Shown here: one piece after another, positions 1-11,400 of the stretch | Layout of the letters: every line of letters starts with the position of its first letter | How positions within the stretch are numbered: the first letter of the stretch is position 1 | Origin: Gigaspora rosea | Taxonomy: Eukaryota; Glomeromycota; Glomeromycetes; Diversisporales; Gigasporaceae | NCBI GenBank assembly: GCA_003550325.1 | Contig: QKWP01000033.1 | Span: 1 to 64,000 of the forward strand | DNA length: 64,000 nt | Reading direction: 5' to 3' | Translations under genes and position numbers: made by a program | Notes under the pieces: model-generated | The model's input: only the letters and a program-made list of their open reading frames with translations | Database searches by the model: none | What the model was told of the DNA's origin: nothing

Positions 1-236
1 GACATATGTCATTTGTTATTTTTGTCATTTAAAATAACATATTAGAACTTCGGGTGTTTTAGGATTTAACTAATCCTAAACTGCCCGAAGTGATACAAAA
101 CCTTAATGATTTTAGGATCTTTGCATTTTTAAATATAACCTATTTTTGTCATTTGTCATTTACCTTTTAAATGACAAAGTGACAAATGACAATGTCACAA
201 TGTCATTTATGTCATTTAAAAGTCATTTGCCAACCC
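1..236. mobile_element. Right end of a hAT-like MITE cut by the window edge
   Basis: The first 236 bases are a dense array of the word GTCATTT and its complement AAATGAC on both strands. The array ends in GCCAACCCTG; read inward this is CAGGGTTGGC, a typical hAT-type terminus. The left end lies outside the window, so the target duplication cannot be checked. The same word fills the complete element at 23415-24233, which has a perfect terminal repeat and an 8-base duplication. Confidence 0.55.
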
Positions 237-2100
237 TGGGGTGTATGGTACACAGGTATTAATTTTATTAATTCTGTGATTTGCAAATTTGTATAACATG
301 CCATGCCAATCAAACCAATTTCTACGAACGAATAATTAAGCCCTTTCTTATAGTTAGGATAAGGGTAAATTTGGAATTGGGTGAGGAATAGTTCATACCA
401 AAATTTTGCAAGGTATTTTTTTTGTTAGAAGCCAAAAAGAAATTTTATAATCGAAATTTTGGGATATTGGCGGGTTTTATTCACCCCATGTTCAAATACC
501 CCGTGTACAAATAGTAATTGTTTTTTTTTTAAAAAATTATTTTTCTAAATCAAAAAAATTTTTTTCAAAAAAAATTTTTCTTCAAAAAAATTTTATTTAT
601 TTATTTAGAATTAATATTTATGTACCCTAGAGGTACATTAAAATTTTTTATACCCGCGTTTCTGTGTAATGTAACAATCACGGGATATATAAATAATGAT
701 GATTATCATTTAATCATTGTTGATTTTTTTTTTTTTGCTAGCTAACCGTTTTGTTTACTTTAGCTTCGTATCATCGTATAGGTGTTGTCGCCATTTAGGT
801 GTTCGTGTAATTTTGGATTTTATTTTTGTGTGGTTCTGCGTCGTTGTATAGGTGCCGGCATCATTTGGGCGAAGGAAGTTGATTTCATCGGTTATGGTTA
901 TGACATATCGTTGCTTTACTTGAGTTTTCGTCAGCGTAATTTTGTATCGTTTTCATGTTTTTGAGGACATAGATTTTGCTTAGTTCATTACTGCAGGTTA
1001 GTGTGGATTTCGTTGTTGTGTTGTTGGTTATTGATGAATTTTGGATAAACTTTCTAATGATTTTTGTGATAATTTTGGATTAGGTGAAAGAAAATTATTA
1101 GTTATTGTTTTGCAAGAACACTACGCTAAATTTTTCACGCTTTATTACATATTAGTAACAAGATTGTATCGGAAAGAGGAAAGAGCTAGCGAGTAGTAGT
1201 ACGTTATGTCCAAAGTTTGCACTCTCCTAAAAGTTGCAATTTCGGTATGGCACGTGTACTATAGCATGTATATATACGCCACACAGAATATGTATCAGCA
1301 CATTGTATATATCCAGAATGGCAGATGAAAGGTTTTTATACAGAGTGGCACGTATTCAGAGTAACATGTATAGGTTTATTAGTTGCAAAAATTCTAACCA
1401 ATCGCCTTTTTTTAAAAAATTGTCTGTACCTCAAAATCTCATCTATGGAAATGCTCTTCTTGCAAATTTTACTATAGGCACGTTTGTTATTATTCTTTTG
1501 CAATAATATCATACTCTAACTAAATCATCATTCTTGCTTAGAACTTGTAAGAGATATATGCATATGAACTTACATGTGCCTCGACCCATGCCAAACCCCG
1601 TGAATTTTGGCTTAGTAAAGTGCAGCAAAACCCAGTTCATTTACGGTCTAAAATGTCCGGGCAGATAGTTCAATTCGGTCCATATTTTAGTTGTGCTAAC
1701 ATAGAACTTACACGCTTGTTTTTCTACAGACCACTGTGTCTTTCCGTAGAAACACGTGCATATCTGGATGAATTGTTTTATAGAGCAAGCAGATAGAAAT
1801 GACTTTTAAAATAGGTTTAGGGTTTGGTTTTTAGTTAGATATGATTAAGGTTAGGGTTAGGGATCAGGTAGTTAGAAGCGATTTAGATGGTTAGAAGTAG
1901 TTTTCAGTTAGGAATCGGGTGGTTAAAAGTAGTTTTTAGTTAGGGATTGGGTAGTTAGATCTGGTTTTTAGTTAGGGATCAGGTGGTTAGAAGTAGTTTT
2001 TAGTTAGTCATAGGTTTGGAGTTAGTAATTAGGTAATTAGATAGTTTATAGAAAATGGACAAAATGGAATTGTGTTTGGTTAAAAATAAATATTACATAA
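237..2100. other. AT-rich stretch without a recognisable gene
   Basis: I see no coding signal here. Short open frames at 782-964 and 1234-1506 resemble nothing and have no introns or conserved motifs. A G/T-rich patch (770-1090) resembles in composition the G/T-rich interior of the MULE-like element at 62.4-62.6 kb. Homopolymer runs occur at 519-600 and 727-737. Confidence 0.5.
1835..2035. repeat. Degenerate ~33-bp minisatellite starting at a telomere-like seed
   Basis: About six imperfect units of the type GTTAGAAGTAGTTTTTAGTT + AGGGATCAGGTG follow one another. The array begins with a short telomere-like string, GGTTAGGGTTAGGG (1850-1863). It may be an expansion of an interstitial telomere seed, but the units are too diverged to be sure. 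Confidence 0.55.
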
Positions 2101-2274
2101 ATAAATATGTTAATAAATAGGAAAATTATAGATAGCAACCCATCACCATGGTGACCCTTATATGATCGGCCAATCATATTAAAAATTGACGATCATATAA
2201 ATAAAAATTTTTTTTTATTTATTTGTTTTTTTTTTATTTTTAATACTATATTTATTTTTGGAACTGTCGTTGCT

Positions 2275-3990
2275 TAGAGCTTGACTTCAAAACGGACGTA
2301 GCACAATAGTTAGCTAGAACGGACATAGCACGATCACAGTAAAATTTTTTAATTAGTTTATTACAGTACTAACATTATTGCATTCTTTCTTTAGAACGAA
2401 CATAGTACGATTGGAACGTGCTAAGACAGACATAGCACGATAGATAGTTTTTTTTTTTTTTTTTTTAAATTAGGTTGTTACAGTACTAATGTTTTTATGT
2501 TCTTTTCTTTAGAATGAACGTAGTACAATTGGAACACGCTAGAATGGATGTAGCACAGTAGATACCATAAATTCCTGAAAATAAGCAACTCCCTAAAATA
2601 AGCAACCCCTGTTTTTTTTCAAAAATCTCAAAAACGCAATAGCAGTTGCTACATATAAAACTTTTTTACTAAGTAAACTTCAAAAGATCAATTAAATAAA
2701 GTTGTTCAATGTATAAAAATACACTTACAGTAAAAATTTGGCATCATTTGGACAACTCTTTATTAGTACGTTTTTCAATTTTTTCAAAAAACTCAATATT
2801 TCGAAAATAAGCAATCCCTCGTTTTTTTGTGTAATTTTTTGGACAAAAAAGGTTGCTTATTTTCGGGAACATACGGTAGTTTTTTTTAATTAGGTTGTTA
2901 CAGTACTAACGTTCTTACATTCTTTTTTTAGAACAAACATAGTACGGTTGGACAGAATGTAGCTAGAACAGACAGACGTAGCACAGTAGATAGTTTTTTT
3001 ATTAATTTATTGCATTACTAACGTTCTTACGGTTTTTTCATTAGAACAAATGTAGTACAGTAGTTGGCTAAAACAGACGTAGCTCGGTAAATAGGATTTT
3101 TTTTTATAATTAGTACTAACGTTCTTACGTTCTTTTCTTTATAACGAACATAGTACGATTGGAATGTTTTAAAATGGACATAGAATGATAGTTAACTAGA
3201 ACAGACGTAGCATGGTCAAGGTAAAATTTTGTTTTTTTTATTAATTAGTTTATGCAGTACTAACGTTATTACGTTCTTTTCTTTAGAACGAACATAGTAT
3301 GATTGGAACGTGCTAAAATGGACGTAGCACAGTAGATAGGTTTTTTTTAAATTAGTTTGTTACATTACTAACATTTTTACGTTCTTTTCTTTAGAACAAA
3401 CATAGTACGATTAGGACATGCTAGAACGGACATAGCATAGTAGATAGTTTTTTTTATATTAGTTTATTATAGTACTAATGTCCTTACGTTCTTTTCTTTA
3501 GAATGGACGTAGCATGGTAGTTAACTAGAACAGACGTAGCATGATCACAGTAAATTTTTTTTATATTAGTTTACTATAGTACTAACGTTTTTACGTTCTT
3601 TTCTTTAGAATGGACATAGCACGGTAGTTAACTAGAATGGACGTAGCACAGTCACGGTAAATTTTTTATTTTTTTTATATAGTTTACTACAGTACTAACG
3701 TTCTTACGTTCTTTTCTTTAGAATAGACATAGAACAGTAGTTAACTGAACGTAGCACGGTTACAGTAATTTTTTTTTATATATATACAGTACTAGCATTC
3801 GTACGTTCTTCTTTTCTTTAGAATGAATGTAGTATGAATAGAACGTGCTAGAACAAACGTAGCACAGTAGATTTTTTTTTTTATATGTACTAACGTTTCT
3901 TCTTTTTTTTAGAACGTAGTACAATTGTTTAGTTAGTATGGGTTATAGCAGTAGCATAATAGTTAGTAGTAGTTAGTTAGCATAATAGTT
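2275..3990. repeat. Satellite of ~12 units, about 105-145 bp each
   Basis: Each unit reads roughly TAGAACGGACATAGCACG, a T-run, ATTAGTTTGTTACAGTACTAACG, TTCTTACGTTCTTTTCTTTAG, AACGAACATAGTACG. Unit anchors (the CTAACGTTCTTACGTTC box) fall near 2369, 2487, 2905, 3018, 3116, 3260, 3367, 3476, 3582 and 3695, with weaker ones after that. The 2487-2905 gap is explained by the MITE at 2565-2876. Confidence 0.85.
2565..2876. mobile_element. Mariner-like MITE (TA target) inside the satellite
   Basis: The ends CCATAAATTCCTGAAAATAA and, inverted, CCGTATGTTCCCGAAAATAA flank 312 bases and are themselves bordered by TA on both sides (2563-2564 and 2877-2878). Removing the element and one TA rebuilds an ordinary satellite unit, so the boundaries are firm. 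There is no coding capacity. Related copies are at 4440-4620, 54242-54793 and 63440-63690. Confidence 0.85.
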
Positions 3991-4379
3991 AGTAGTAGAT
4001 AGTTGAAATCGGTTTTTTTGTATTTTTTTTTGTATTTTTTTTTAATTTTTTTTTTAATTTTTTTTTAAGTAATAACGTATGGACTCACGTAATCAATTTT
4101 GATTGGCCGATCACGGGTCACCATAGCGATGAGTCAGCATAAAATAACACTCTTATTTTATTTTATTTTAAATTATTTTTAAATTATTTTTTTATTTAAA
4201 TATATACATACCGGTACATTTTATTTTACTTTTATTTTTGGGGTTTTTTTATTCATTGCACGATCAAAAAAATTTCAACTATTGAGTATATACAAGTTAA
4301 CTATTTTTGTAACATGCATATATACAATAGTGGGAATAATTCTGATTATTCCCAAGTAGGAAATAAGAGCGCTTTATAT

Positions 4380-4465
4380 AATGCCAGTACTACTTTAATT
4401 AGTGATGTTTTTTTGATATATATAGGAAATTTGTTTACTCACTAATTAAAAGTAGTGATGGTATT
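4380..4465. repeat. Hairpin with ~20-base arms
   Basis: AGTACTACTTTAATTAGTGA at about 4386-4405 is matched in inverse by the TCACTAATTAAAAGTAGTGA string at about 4439-4458, separated by roughly 35 bases. It could be a tiny MITE. No target duplication was found. Confidence 0.5.
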
Positions 4466-4620
4466 GGGGTTGTTTATTTTCAAAACAAAAAATTTAAATA
4501 TTGATTTTGGTTCGAAAAAGCGAGGTAGCTTATTTTTGAGTTATAGATGATTTTAAGTTTTTTGTTCAAAAACGGAAGGGTTGCTTATTTTCAGAGTAGC
4601 TTATTTTTGGGAATCTATGG
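4440..4620. mobile_element. Right-hand fragment of a mariner-like MITE
   Basis: The sequence ends GCTTATTTTTGGGAATCTATGG followed by TA, the right terminus of the family complete at 2565-2876. The zinc-knuckle reading frame starts immediately after the TA. The left end is not recognisable. Confidence 0.55.
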
Positions 4621-4626
4621 TATCGT

Positions 4627-4785
4627 TGTTATGAACATCTTGCTGCATATTGTCCTAAACAAGCCCCTAAGTGAAATATTTGCAAAACTTGCTTTCAACC
4701 TAAACATCTGTATAAGAACTGTCCTAAAAACCAATACTATCAGTGTGGACAATATGGTCATGGAACTAACTGCCTCCAAATGATC
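4627..4785 (+). pseudogene. Gag zinc-knuckle relic of a Ty3/gypsy element
   Basis: One frame contains CYEHLAAYC, one stop, then ICKTCFQPKHLYKNCP and YQCGQYGHGTNC. This is two to three CCHC zinc knuckles of a retrotransposon nucleocapsid. The middle knuckle has the spacing C-x2-C-x4-H-x4-C. The last has lost its first cysteine (Tyr in its place) and the first is followed by a stop codon, so it is non-functional. In the family this module binds the element RNA in the virus-like particle. It is probably the same insertion as the pol relic at 8440-11400 in the same orientation, with later insertions between them. Confidence 0.7.
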
Positions 4786-5763
4786 CAGATAGTTAAAAAT
4801 CAGAGATATTAGTATGGTTGTTAACACCAGAAAGTAAATGCTTTGTGGTTACTCTATTACTTTGACTGAAGAATTAATTATTGCTACAAATACAAGGTAT
4901 AGTACTTTAAAAACTAAAAATTATTAGACTCTTAGAACAAAATGCTAGTTTGCAAAAAATGTTAAATTGATTTCCATTGAGACTTAGGTCGAGATGATCC
5001 AAATTTTTTACTAAAGGTAAAGGCCAGGTGACACTAACGCAATATATTAGATCGAAATGATTAAACCTAATTCTATCTAAAAAGATACTCGATTCTGCAA
5101 CCTTGAGTATCTGTATACTTATAAATCTGTCAAGAATGTAGAATAAAATCCCAACTACAACTTATGAACTCAAGTGCACCATTATACTAAATCTACCGGA
5201 AATGCCGGACATGTATATGACTTTAACCAAAATCGATTTACCCAGATACAAATTGGAAAAAATGATAAAGACCTTGCTTATACTTTTGAACCCTAGATTA
5301 CTGAGAGATCTAACTAGGACTATTTATAATTAAGTTAATATCATCATGAGAGCCTCCCAAGTCCAACTAAATGACATTAAAAAACAACTTTGCAAAGAAA
5401 TTTTGGCTATATTTTTTGATACAAGCCATTCAGACTTTGACCAAAAAAAAGCTATGGAAAACTTACAAAGAAATTTTCAAAAAACTGTTGAACTTTGTAA
5501 GGAATGCATTATAGTCAAAAAGAATATAGGGTTAGAGCAATTTGATTTTTATTGCTAGGAGAATTATAAAGAACTTCATCCTTCACAAGATCCAAAAATT
5601 TTGGCTTCTTCAATTTTTTTAACACCTGAGTTACCTGTTGTTGCCCTATCAAAACTACATCAGCAATCCTAAAATCAACAGACTTAATCTCTCTTCTTCA
5701 AAAACAAATTAAACTAGGTAAATACATAGCATTGTTTGTTTGAAACTAAATATTTATATAAAT
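4786..5763 (+). other. Probable interior of the gypsy relic, not resolved
   Basis: Between the zinc knuckles and the next MITE I see only short fragments. The longest open stretch (5346-5558, about 70 residues) is lysine/glutamate-rich and helical, with no motif I recognise. An aspartic-protease DTG/DSG motif expected here was searched for by eye and not found. Confidence 0.35.
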
Positions 5764-5767
5764 TTAA

Positions 5768-6108
5768 GGGTAGGGTGTACGTAGATCATTTTTCATATGA
5801 TCTATATGGTAGATTGAATTTTTATATAGTAAATAAAACTATGTTTCTAATATAACTTTTTATTTTCTGAGTCAATTTTTACCATATTTATATAATATAT
5901 AGTTTAAAGTAGCTTGTTTATAATAGTGAAGTTGTAAGGAATGCATCTCTTTAAAAAAAATAAACTTCATAGAATTAAATTTTCTAAGGTCACTATATAT
6001 TTTTTCTGGATTACACAAAAATTTTGATAGTCCTCATTGGTCAAATCATATGATATGGTTATACAAAGTTGATCTACAATTTATTTTGGAAATATTGACA
6101 CTCTACCC
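5768..6108. mobile_element. TTAA-type MITE
   Basis: The ends are GGGTAGGGTGTAC and, inverted, GGGTAGAGTGTC, flanked on both sides by TTAA (5764-5767 and 6109-6112). A TTAA target is the piggyBac signature, but no transposase is present. The terminus resembles that of the larger element at 45477-47033. Confidence 0.65.
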
Positions 6109-6134
6109 TTAATAATTAAAAAGTTTGCTATTTA

Positions 6135-6476
6135 CAGTCAACCCTCTATAAATGCAACCTCCATGAATGCAATACCTCTCTAAATGCACTTTTTTTTCTA
6201 TTCCGTAAAATGTTATTAGTGCTAAATGCACGTTCTATATTCTGTAAATGCACGTTCTCTTGAATAACATTTTATATCACACTAATCTCTCTAAATGCAT
6301 GTGGCCAATCAAATTTTAGTATTTAAGATAGGTTATACAGTTTTAGTAGAAGTTACACAAACTCGATAATCTAATTTTTAAAAGCTGCAATTTAATTGGC
6401 TCTCTCTAAATGCAAACCTCACTAAATGCATGTTGTAGGCTTGTCACTACGAGTTGCATTTATAGAGGATTGACTG
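6135..6476. mobile_element. Pogo/Tigger-like MITE
   Basis: Near-perfect inverted ends CAGTCAACCCTCTATAAATG and CAGTCAATCCTCTATAAATG are flanked by TA duplications (6133-6134 and 6477-6478). The interior consists of many repeats of CTCTAAATGCA. The CAGTC-ACxCTCTATA start is characteristic of pogo-type elements. Confidence 0.8.
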
Positions 6477-6542
6477 TACTAGATAAAAGCATAGTATTGT
6501 TTGTCTAAAACTCAATTTTATTTCTTGTACTAATTTATGGAA

Positions 6543-7105
6543 TTATTAATAACTTTTGTTTCACTGGTCCGTTTTGAATGATTTAACTATTAAAATGTTC
6601 GTCTTGATGAGATGATTCTAACAAGCCCAAAATCGTTAAAATCCAATCACAAGATCCCAAGATCATTCATTACTAAGTAAATTTTTTACTATTGAAAAAC
6701 TTTTGATCTATTGGGCTGTTTTGGATGATTTAACCACCAAAATGTTCGTCTTAGTGGGACGATTCTAACAAGACCAAAATCGTTAAATTCCAATCACAGG
6801 ATCCAGAGATCGATAAAGATCTATTAATTATTTAATCAAATTGATTTATATATAAAAGATTCTGTGATTGGAATTTAACGATTTTGGGCTTGTTAGAATC
6901 GTCTTATTGAGACGAACATTTTGGTAGTTAAATCATTCAAAACAGACTGGTAGATCAAAAGTTATTCAATAGTAAAGAAATTTACTTAACCTGTGATTGG
7001 ATTTTAACGATTTTGGACTTGTTAGAATCGTCTCATTGAGACGAACATTTTGATAGTTAAATCATCCAAAACAGACTGGTGGATCAAAAGTTATTATCAA
7101 TTTTA
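6543..7105. repeat. Four copies of a ~130-bp module, two direct then two inverted
   Basis: The module runs TTTTGATCTACTGGTCTGTT, ATGATTTAACTACCAAAATG, TTCGTCTCAATGAGACGATT, CTAACAAGCCCAAAATCGTT and ends in CAATCACAGGATCC. Copies at about 6545 and 6705 read forward; copies at about 6860 and 6995 read in reverse, so the whole is a giant palindrome. One more copy in each orientation lies at 48670-48795 and 50735-50850 inside a Harbinger-like element. Confidence 0.8.
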
Positions 7106-7224
7106 TAAATTGGCCAATTAAAAATAATTTAAAAATCATGTGAATAGACAGACGGAAAGCGCAAAGTTGCGTTTTTGATATTTTGATATGTGATGCATCA
7201 AGAAAGTAACTTTTGTATCATAAT

Positions 7225-7376
7225 ACGAAGAAACTAAAGGTCCTTCACTTTGCTTCGAACAACAGGCCCAAATTATCATACTTCTTCAGAAACAAGCCAA
7301 GACCTTGGAACACCAGAACCAGATTATTAAGGCCTTACAAGCTTGTATGAACTATTTTAAAACTTTTCATTATTGA
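7225..7376 (+). pseudogene. Coiled-coil fragment, probably of the gypsy relic
   Basis: An open frame reads FEQQAQIIILLQKQAKTLEH and then QNQIIKALQACM, a regular glutamine-rich coiled-coil pattern with leucine/isoleucine every three to four residues. It is cut at its C-terminal end by the TTA-flanked element at 7380. The owner protein is unknown; position and strand suggest the gypsy polyprotein or a neighbouring gene fragment. Confidence 0.35.
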
Positions 7377-7379
7377 TTA

Positions 7380-8223
7380 GGGAAGTGCAGTAAATTACAT
7401 GATTAGGGTTTACATAGATCCTGACCCCCCTAGTGATAGGACTATTGACCAATCAAATTTTAGTATATTTAAAAAAAATTCAAAAATGTCTTTGACCTGA
7501 AAATAAGTTACCCCATAATTGACAAAAATCGCTACATAGTAAAGTCTAAATTTTACTAAGCAAATCAAAAAAAATTGATTCGATTAAGTAACCTTATTTA
7601 GCAGATCAAAATACACTTACCACAAAATTTTTATAAGCATTGGAGAATTTTTTATTAATTGACTTTTGATTTTTATGTCCGATGGAAAAATTAAAAATTT
7701 TTAAAAAAATATATTCACCCCACAATTAACAAACATTGCTACATAGTAAAGTCTAAATTTTACTAAGTAAATCGAAAAAAATCGATTAAGTAACCTTATT
7801 TAGCAGATCAAAATACACTTATTACAAAATTTTCATAAGTATTGGAGAATTTTTTATTAATTGACTTTTGATTTTTACGTTTGACAGAAATATTAAAGTT
7901 TTTTAAAAAAATATATTCGCCCCACAATTGACAAACGTTGTAAAAAAGTAAAAAATAAAATAAACAAAACAAAAAAAAAAAAATCGATTAAGTAACCTTA
8001 TTTAGCAGATCAAAATACACTTACCACAAAATTTTCATAAGTATTAGAGAACTTTTTATTAATTGACTTTTGATTTTACGTTCGACGGAAAAATAAAATT
8101 TTTTAAAAAAATATATTTGACGAACACTTCAATATCATCGGCTATTTAGACTATATATATATATATAGGACGTGATAGATGGCGGACCCCCCCTAGGAAA
8201 TTACGTGATTTATTACACTTTCC
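7380..8223. mobile_element. Harbinger-like element with TTA duplication
   Basis: The left end GGGAAGTGCAGTAAATTACA and the inverted right end GGAAAGTGTAATAAATCACG are related and flanked by TTA (7377-7379 and 8224-8226). Just inside, both arms carry a run of C's (TGACCCCCCTAG and its counterpart), as in the Harbinger MITEs at 43224, 54063 and 62951. The interior is three tandem copies of another MITE arm. Confidence 0.6.
7485..8130. repeat. Three tandem ~190-bp copies of a mariner-MITE arm
   Basis: Each copy runs from an ACCCCACAATTGACAAA-like string through ACATAGTAAAGTCTAAATTT and AAATACACTTACCACAAAAT to TTTTTAAAAAAATATATTC. The same sequence is the long arm of the mariner-like MITE at 54242-54793 and occurs again at 63500-63680. 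The third copy has lost part of its start. Confidence 0.75.
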
Positions 8224-8439
8224 TTAAGAAACTTGAATAATAAACCTTCTTTCTTTGATAAGTATATACAAAATTCTATTCATAAAGATACTTAAAATTT
8301 TTAAGTTATCCTGAGCATGATCATAAACTACTCAAAGACACAGACAATTGTAGACCCAAAAATATTTGAAAAATTTATACTACAACTTAGGAAATAAATC
8401 CAAAAGTAGAACCTCTAATTACTCATTAAGGAGCCCAAT

Positions 8440-11400
8440 TTCGCTAATTGCTTCTTAAATTCGCTAACCTATTTGCAAAAAATATAACTCAGTTAGGAGA
8501 AACTGATCTAGTTATCCATTGGATATTTACAGATAATGTACCTCCTATTAGTTCTTAACCTTTCATAGTACCTTTCACAGAACAACACAGAACAAACATT
8601 TATAAATAAAAACTTTTTTTTAAATTTTATTTTTATTTTTTGTTTATTATTTTTATTTTATTTTTATTTTATTTATTTTTTATTGTTTTAATTTTTTTAT
8701 CGTAAAATTTTTTTTATTATATTTTTTTTAATTTTTTAAGTACAAAGGATATTGGACAATAATTTGATAAAAGAACCCTCTAGTCCATAATTTCACCTAT
8801 TGTATTAGTATTCAAAAAAAATAGAAAGAAAAGATTTTGTGTAGATTATAGAAAACTTAATGCTATTACCAAAAAGAACCAATACCCACTTTCATAAATA
8901 AATGAAATTTTAATTTTTTAGTTAGAGCTATCTACTTCTTCACCTTAGATCTTATGAGTGGATACTAGCAAGTAAAAGTATATCCAAAAGATAGAGAGAA
9001 AACTGCTTTTATTACCCAGATATGGATGGAACTTATGAATTTAATATTATGCCCTTTGGATTATGTAATGCTCCTGCTACTTTTCAATACCTTATGAACC
9101 AAGTTTATAAAAGCATAGCCTTTTAAATATGTAATAGTTTATTTAAATGATACCAACGACTTTTCTCGAATATTTGATAATTATATTAAATATCTAAAAG
9201 AAGTATTTACTAGAATCCATAAAGCTGGATTAAAGCTTAATATTAAAAAATACAATTTCTAAATAAAGCACTTACTCTTTTTAGAACACATTATAGAAGA
9301 AAAAGGAATCTCTCCAGACCCAGATAAAATAAATGCCATTCAAGTATTAAACCTTTACAAAATACTACCCAGCTACGATCATTCTTAGGCCTTGTCTCTG
9401 CACTTTGAAATTGTTATACTATATTCTAATACTAACCTTATTTCTTCTATTGCTTATCCTTTAAACTAGTTATTACATAAAGACAATTCTTATAAATGAA
9501 GTAACTAATACCAAAAAGCTTTTGATAAACTCAAGTATTGACTCACTACTGTCCTATTCTAATATACTTTAACTACAAAAAATAATTTATTTTAGCTATA
9601 GATGCTTTCTATACTGCATTTGGAGCTACTCTAAATCAAATATCAGATAATAAAAAGAAACATCCCATTGCCTATGCCAGTAAAAGTTTAAAAAAGGAAG
9701 AAATGAATTATGAAGCCACAAAACTAGAATGTGCTACTATTATATAGGCCATTGAATATTTTCACAAATAGTTTGGTACAAGTCATTTCAGTTACCGATC
9801 ATTTAGCTCTCAAGCAGTTAAAATTATCACAACCAAAAAGACATTTAGGTCGATAGATAATGAAACTCTAACCTTACCAGTTTACTATTATCTACAAACC
9901 AGAAAAAATCCATTTTAACGTTGACACTTTTTCAACCGATCTAGACACATTCTTATTCTACTGCTCCTATATGAATTTAGATCAATTTCAAAATTTAATA
10001 GAATATCTAGAATCCAACATTCTCTTTCCTGAATTATTGGACAATAAAAAACAGACAATTGTTAATAAAGCTCAATGATATGAAGTAAAAAATAAATTAC
10101 TATACAAGAAAAATAGAAAAAACTCAGACAAATCTACTAAAGTAATTAAATGGACTGAAGTTGAACCAATTTTTATATATAATATATAGTCATCCTACTG
10201 CTGAACATTTAGGAACAAATGCTATATATTATAAAATATCTGAATAATATTATTGGAACCAAATATATAGAAATATTCAAAATTATTTTCATTCTTGTAA
10301 AGTTTGCCATAAGACAAGCAAAAAAAAAAGAATCTCTCCACTCTATCCAAATAGGAAGAGCCTTTAAACGAATAGGCATAGATCTTATTAGATTTCTTTC
10401 AATAACTTTTTGAAATAATCGTTATATTATTGTCATCACTAATTATTTTACTTGATAGCCAGAAGCCAAAGCTGTACCAGATACAGATGCAGAAACATTA
10501 GCTAAGTTTATTTTTAAAGAAATTGTCTGTAAACATGGAGTACCAAAGATAATACTCTCAGACAATAAAAAGAATTTTGTTAGTAAAGTCATTTGAAAAG
10601 TTTTAATAAACATATATTCTCTTTACTATATCACCCCCAAACAAATGGAATAGTTGAAAGATTAAATTAAACTCTTTGTAACTCTCTTGCAAAAGTTACA
10701 GAAAGTAATAAAGATTGGAATATATATATATTTGCAGTATTATTTGCATATCGAACCAGAAGACATGCAACTACTAAATATACCTCTTTTTATTTAGTAT
10801 ATAGACAACAAGCTATCCTACAATTGAAACTGTTATTGTCTGGAGCGTAGCGTAGGACTATTTGTTTTTACAACAGTATGTGATACAAATGATCACGTGA
10901 GAATTCTGTCCGTTCAGTTCCGTGATGCTAATTGGTCATAATGATCATCATAATATGCAATAAATTTTTAATTTTTCAATCCCGTTTTTTTGTGCTCCAG
11001 ACTTACACTGGTTTCCAGTTCCTAGTCCTAGTAGATCCAGGTAATATAGATGAAAAAATATCACTAGAAAATAATACTATAATGAGTATTCGAATTAATA
11101 GAAGAATTATCTACCAATATAGTAATACTAGAAAAAAATAAAAGAAACAAAAAGTTAGATTTGATTCAAAGATACAGAAAGAAAAATTTAAAATTGGAGA
11201 CAAAGTTTAAATACAAAGAAAAGATATAGAAGCCTTCCGCTTAGTAAAATTTAAAGAGAAAAGAATAGGTCCCTTTATTATTAAAGATAAATTGGACAAT
11301 AGAGCTTACAAACTCTGTATAATAGAAGGAAAAACATTAAAGCAGTATTACAATAGTAATTTTTTTTGTTAAGTACTACGAGAAACAGAATTGGCAACCT
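8440..11400 (+). pseudogene. Ty3/gypsy pol relic: RT, RNase H, integrase
   Basis: Across shifting frames the order of a gypsy pol is readable. RT: RFCVDYRKLNAIT (about 8830), [18 protein letters not shown] (about 9050), and the catalytic block, decayed to VIVYLNDTNDF, where YxDD is expected (about 9130). RNase H: LAIDASYTAFGATLNQ and HPIAYASKSLKKEEMNYEA (about 9595-9725). Integrase: an HHCC finger (HLGTNAIYY ... CKVCHK, about 10200-10315), a second-aspartate block LSDNKKNFVS (about 10560), HPQTNGIVERLN (about 10650), and the C-terminal GPFIIKDKLDN (about 11270). It would normally copy element RNA and insert the cDNA. Many in-frame stops and frameshifts make it inactive. About 130 bases of T/A-rich sequence (8600-8745) and a 165-bp insert (10838-11002) interrupt it. 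No LTR was recognised. Confidence 0.85.
10838..11002. mobile_element. Small inverted-repeat insertion in the integrase relic
   Basis: GTCTGGAGC at 10838-10846 is perfectly mirrored by GCTCCAGAC at 10994-11002. The integrase-like reading is lost between these points and resumes downstream. No clear target duplication was found, so the class is undetermined. Confidence 0.5.

Larger units (their letters stand above)
2108..4150. mobile_element. ~2-kb inverted-repeat (MULE-like) element whose interior is a satellite
   Basis: The left arm (about 2110-2180) and the reverse complement of the right arm (about 4085-4150) share an imperfect ~50-base inverted repeat containing ATGGTGACCC and GATCGGCCAATCA. 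Everything between is the tandem array described separately. Exact ends and target duplication are unclear. The arm motif CGGCCAATCAAA also occurs in the arm of the better-defined MULE-like element at 22432-23066, which is the reason for the class guess. There is no transposase. Confidence 0.5.
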
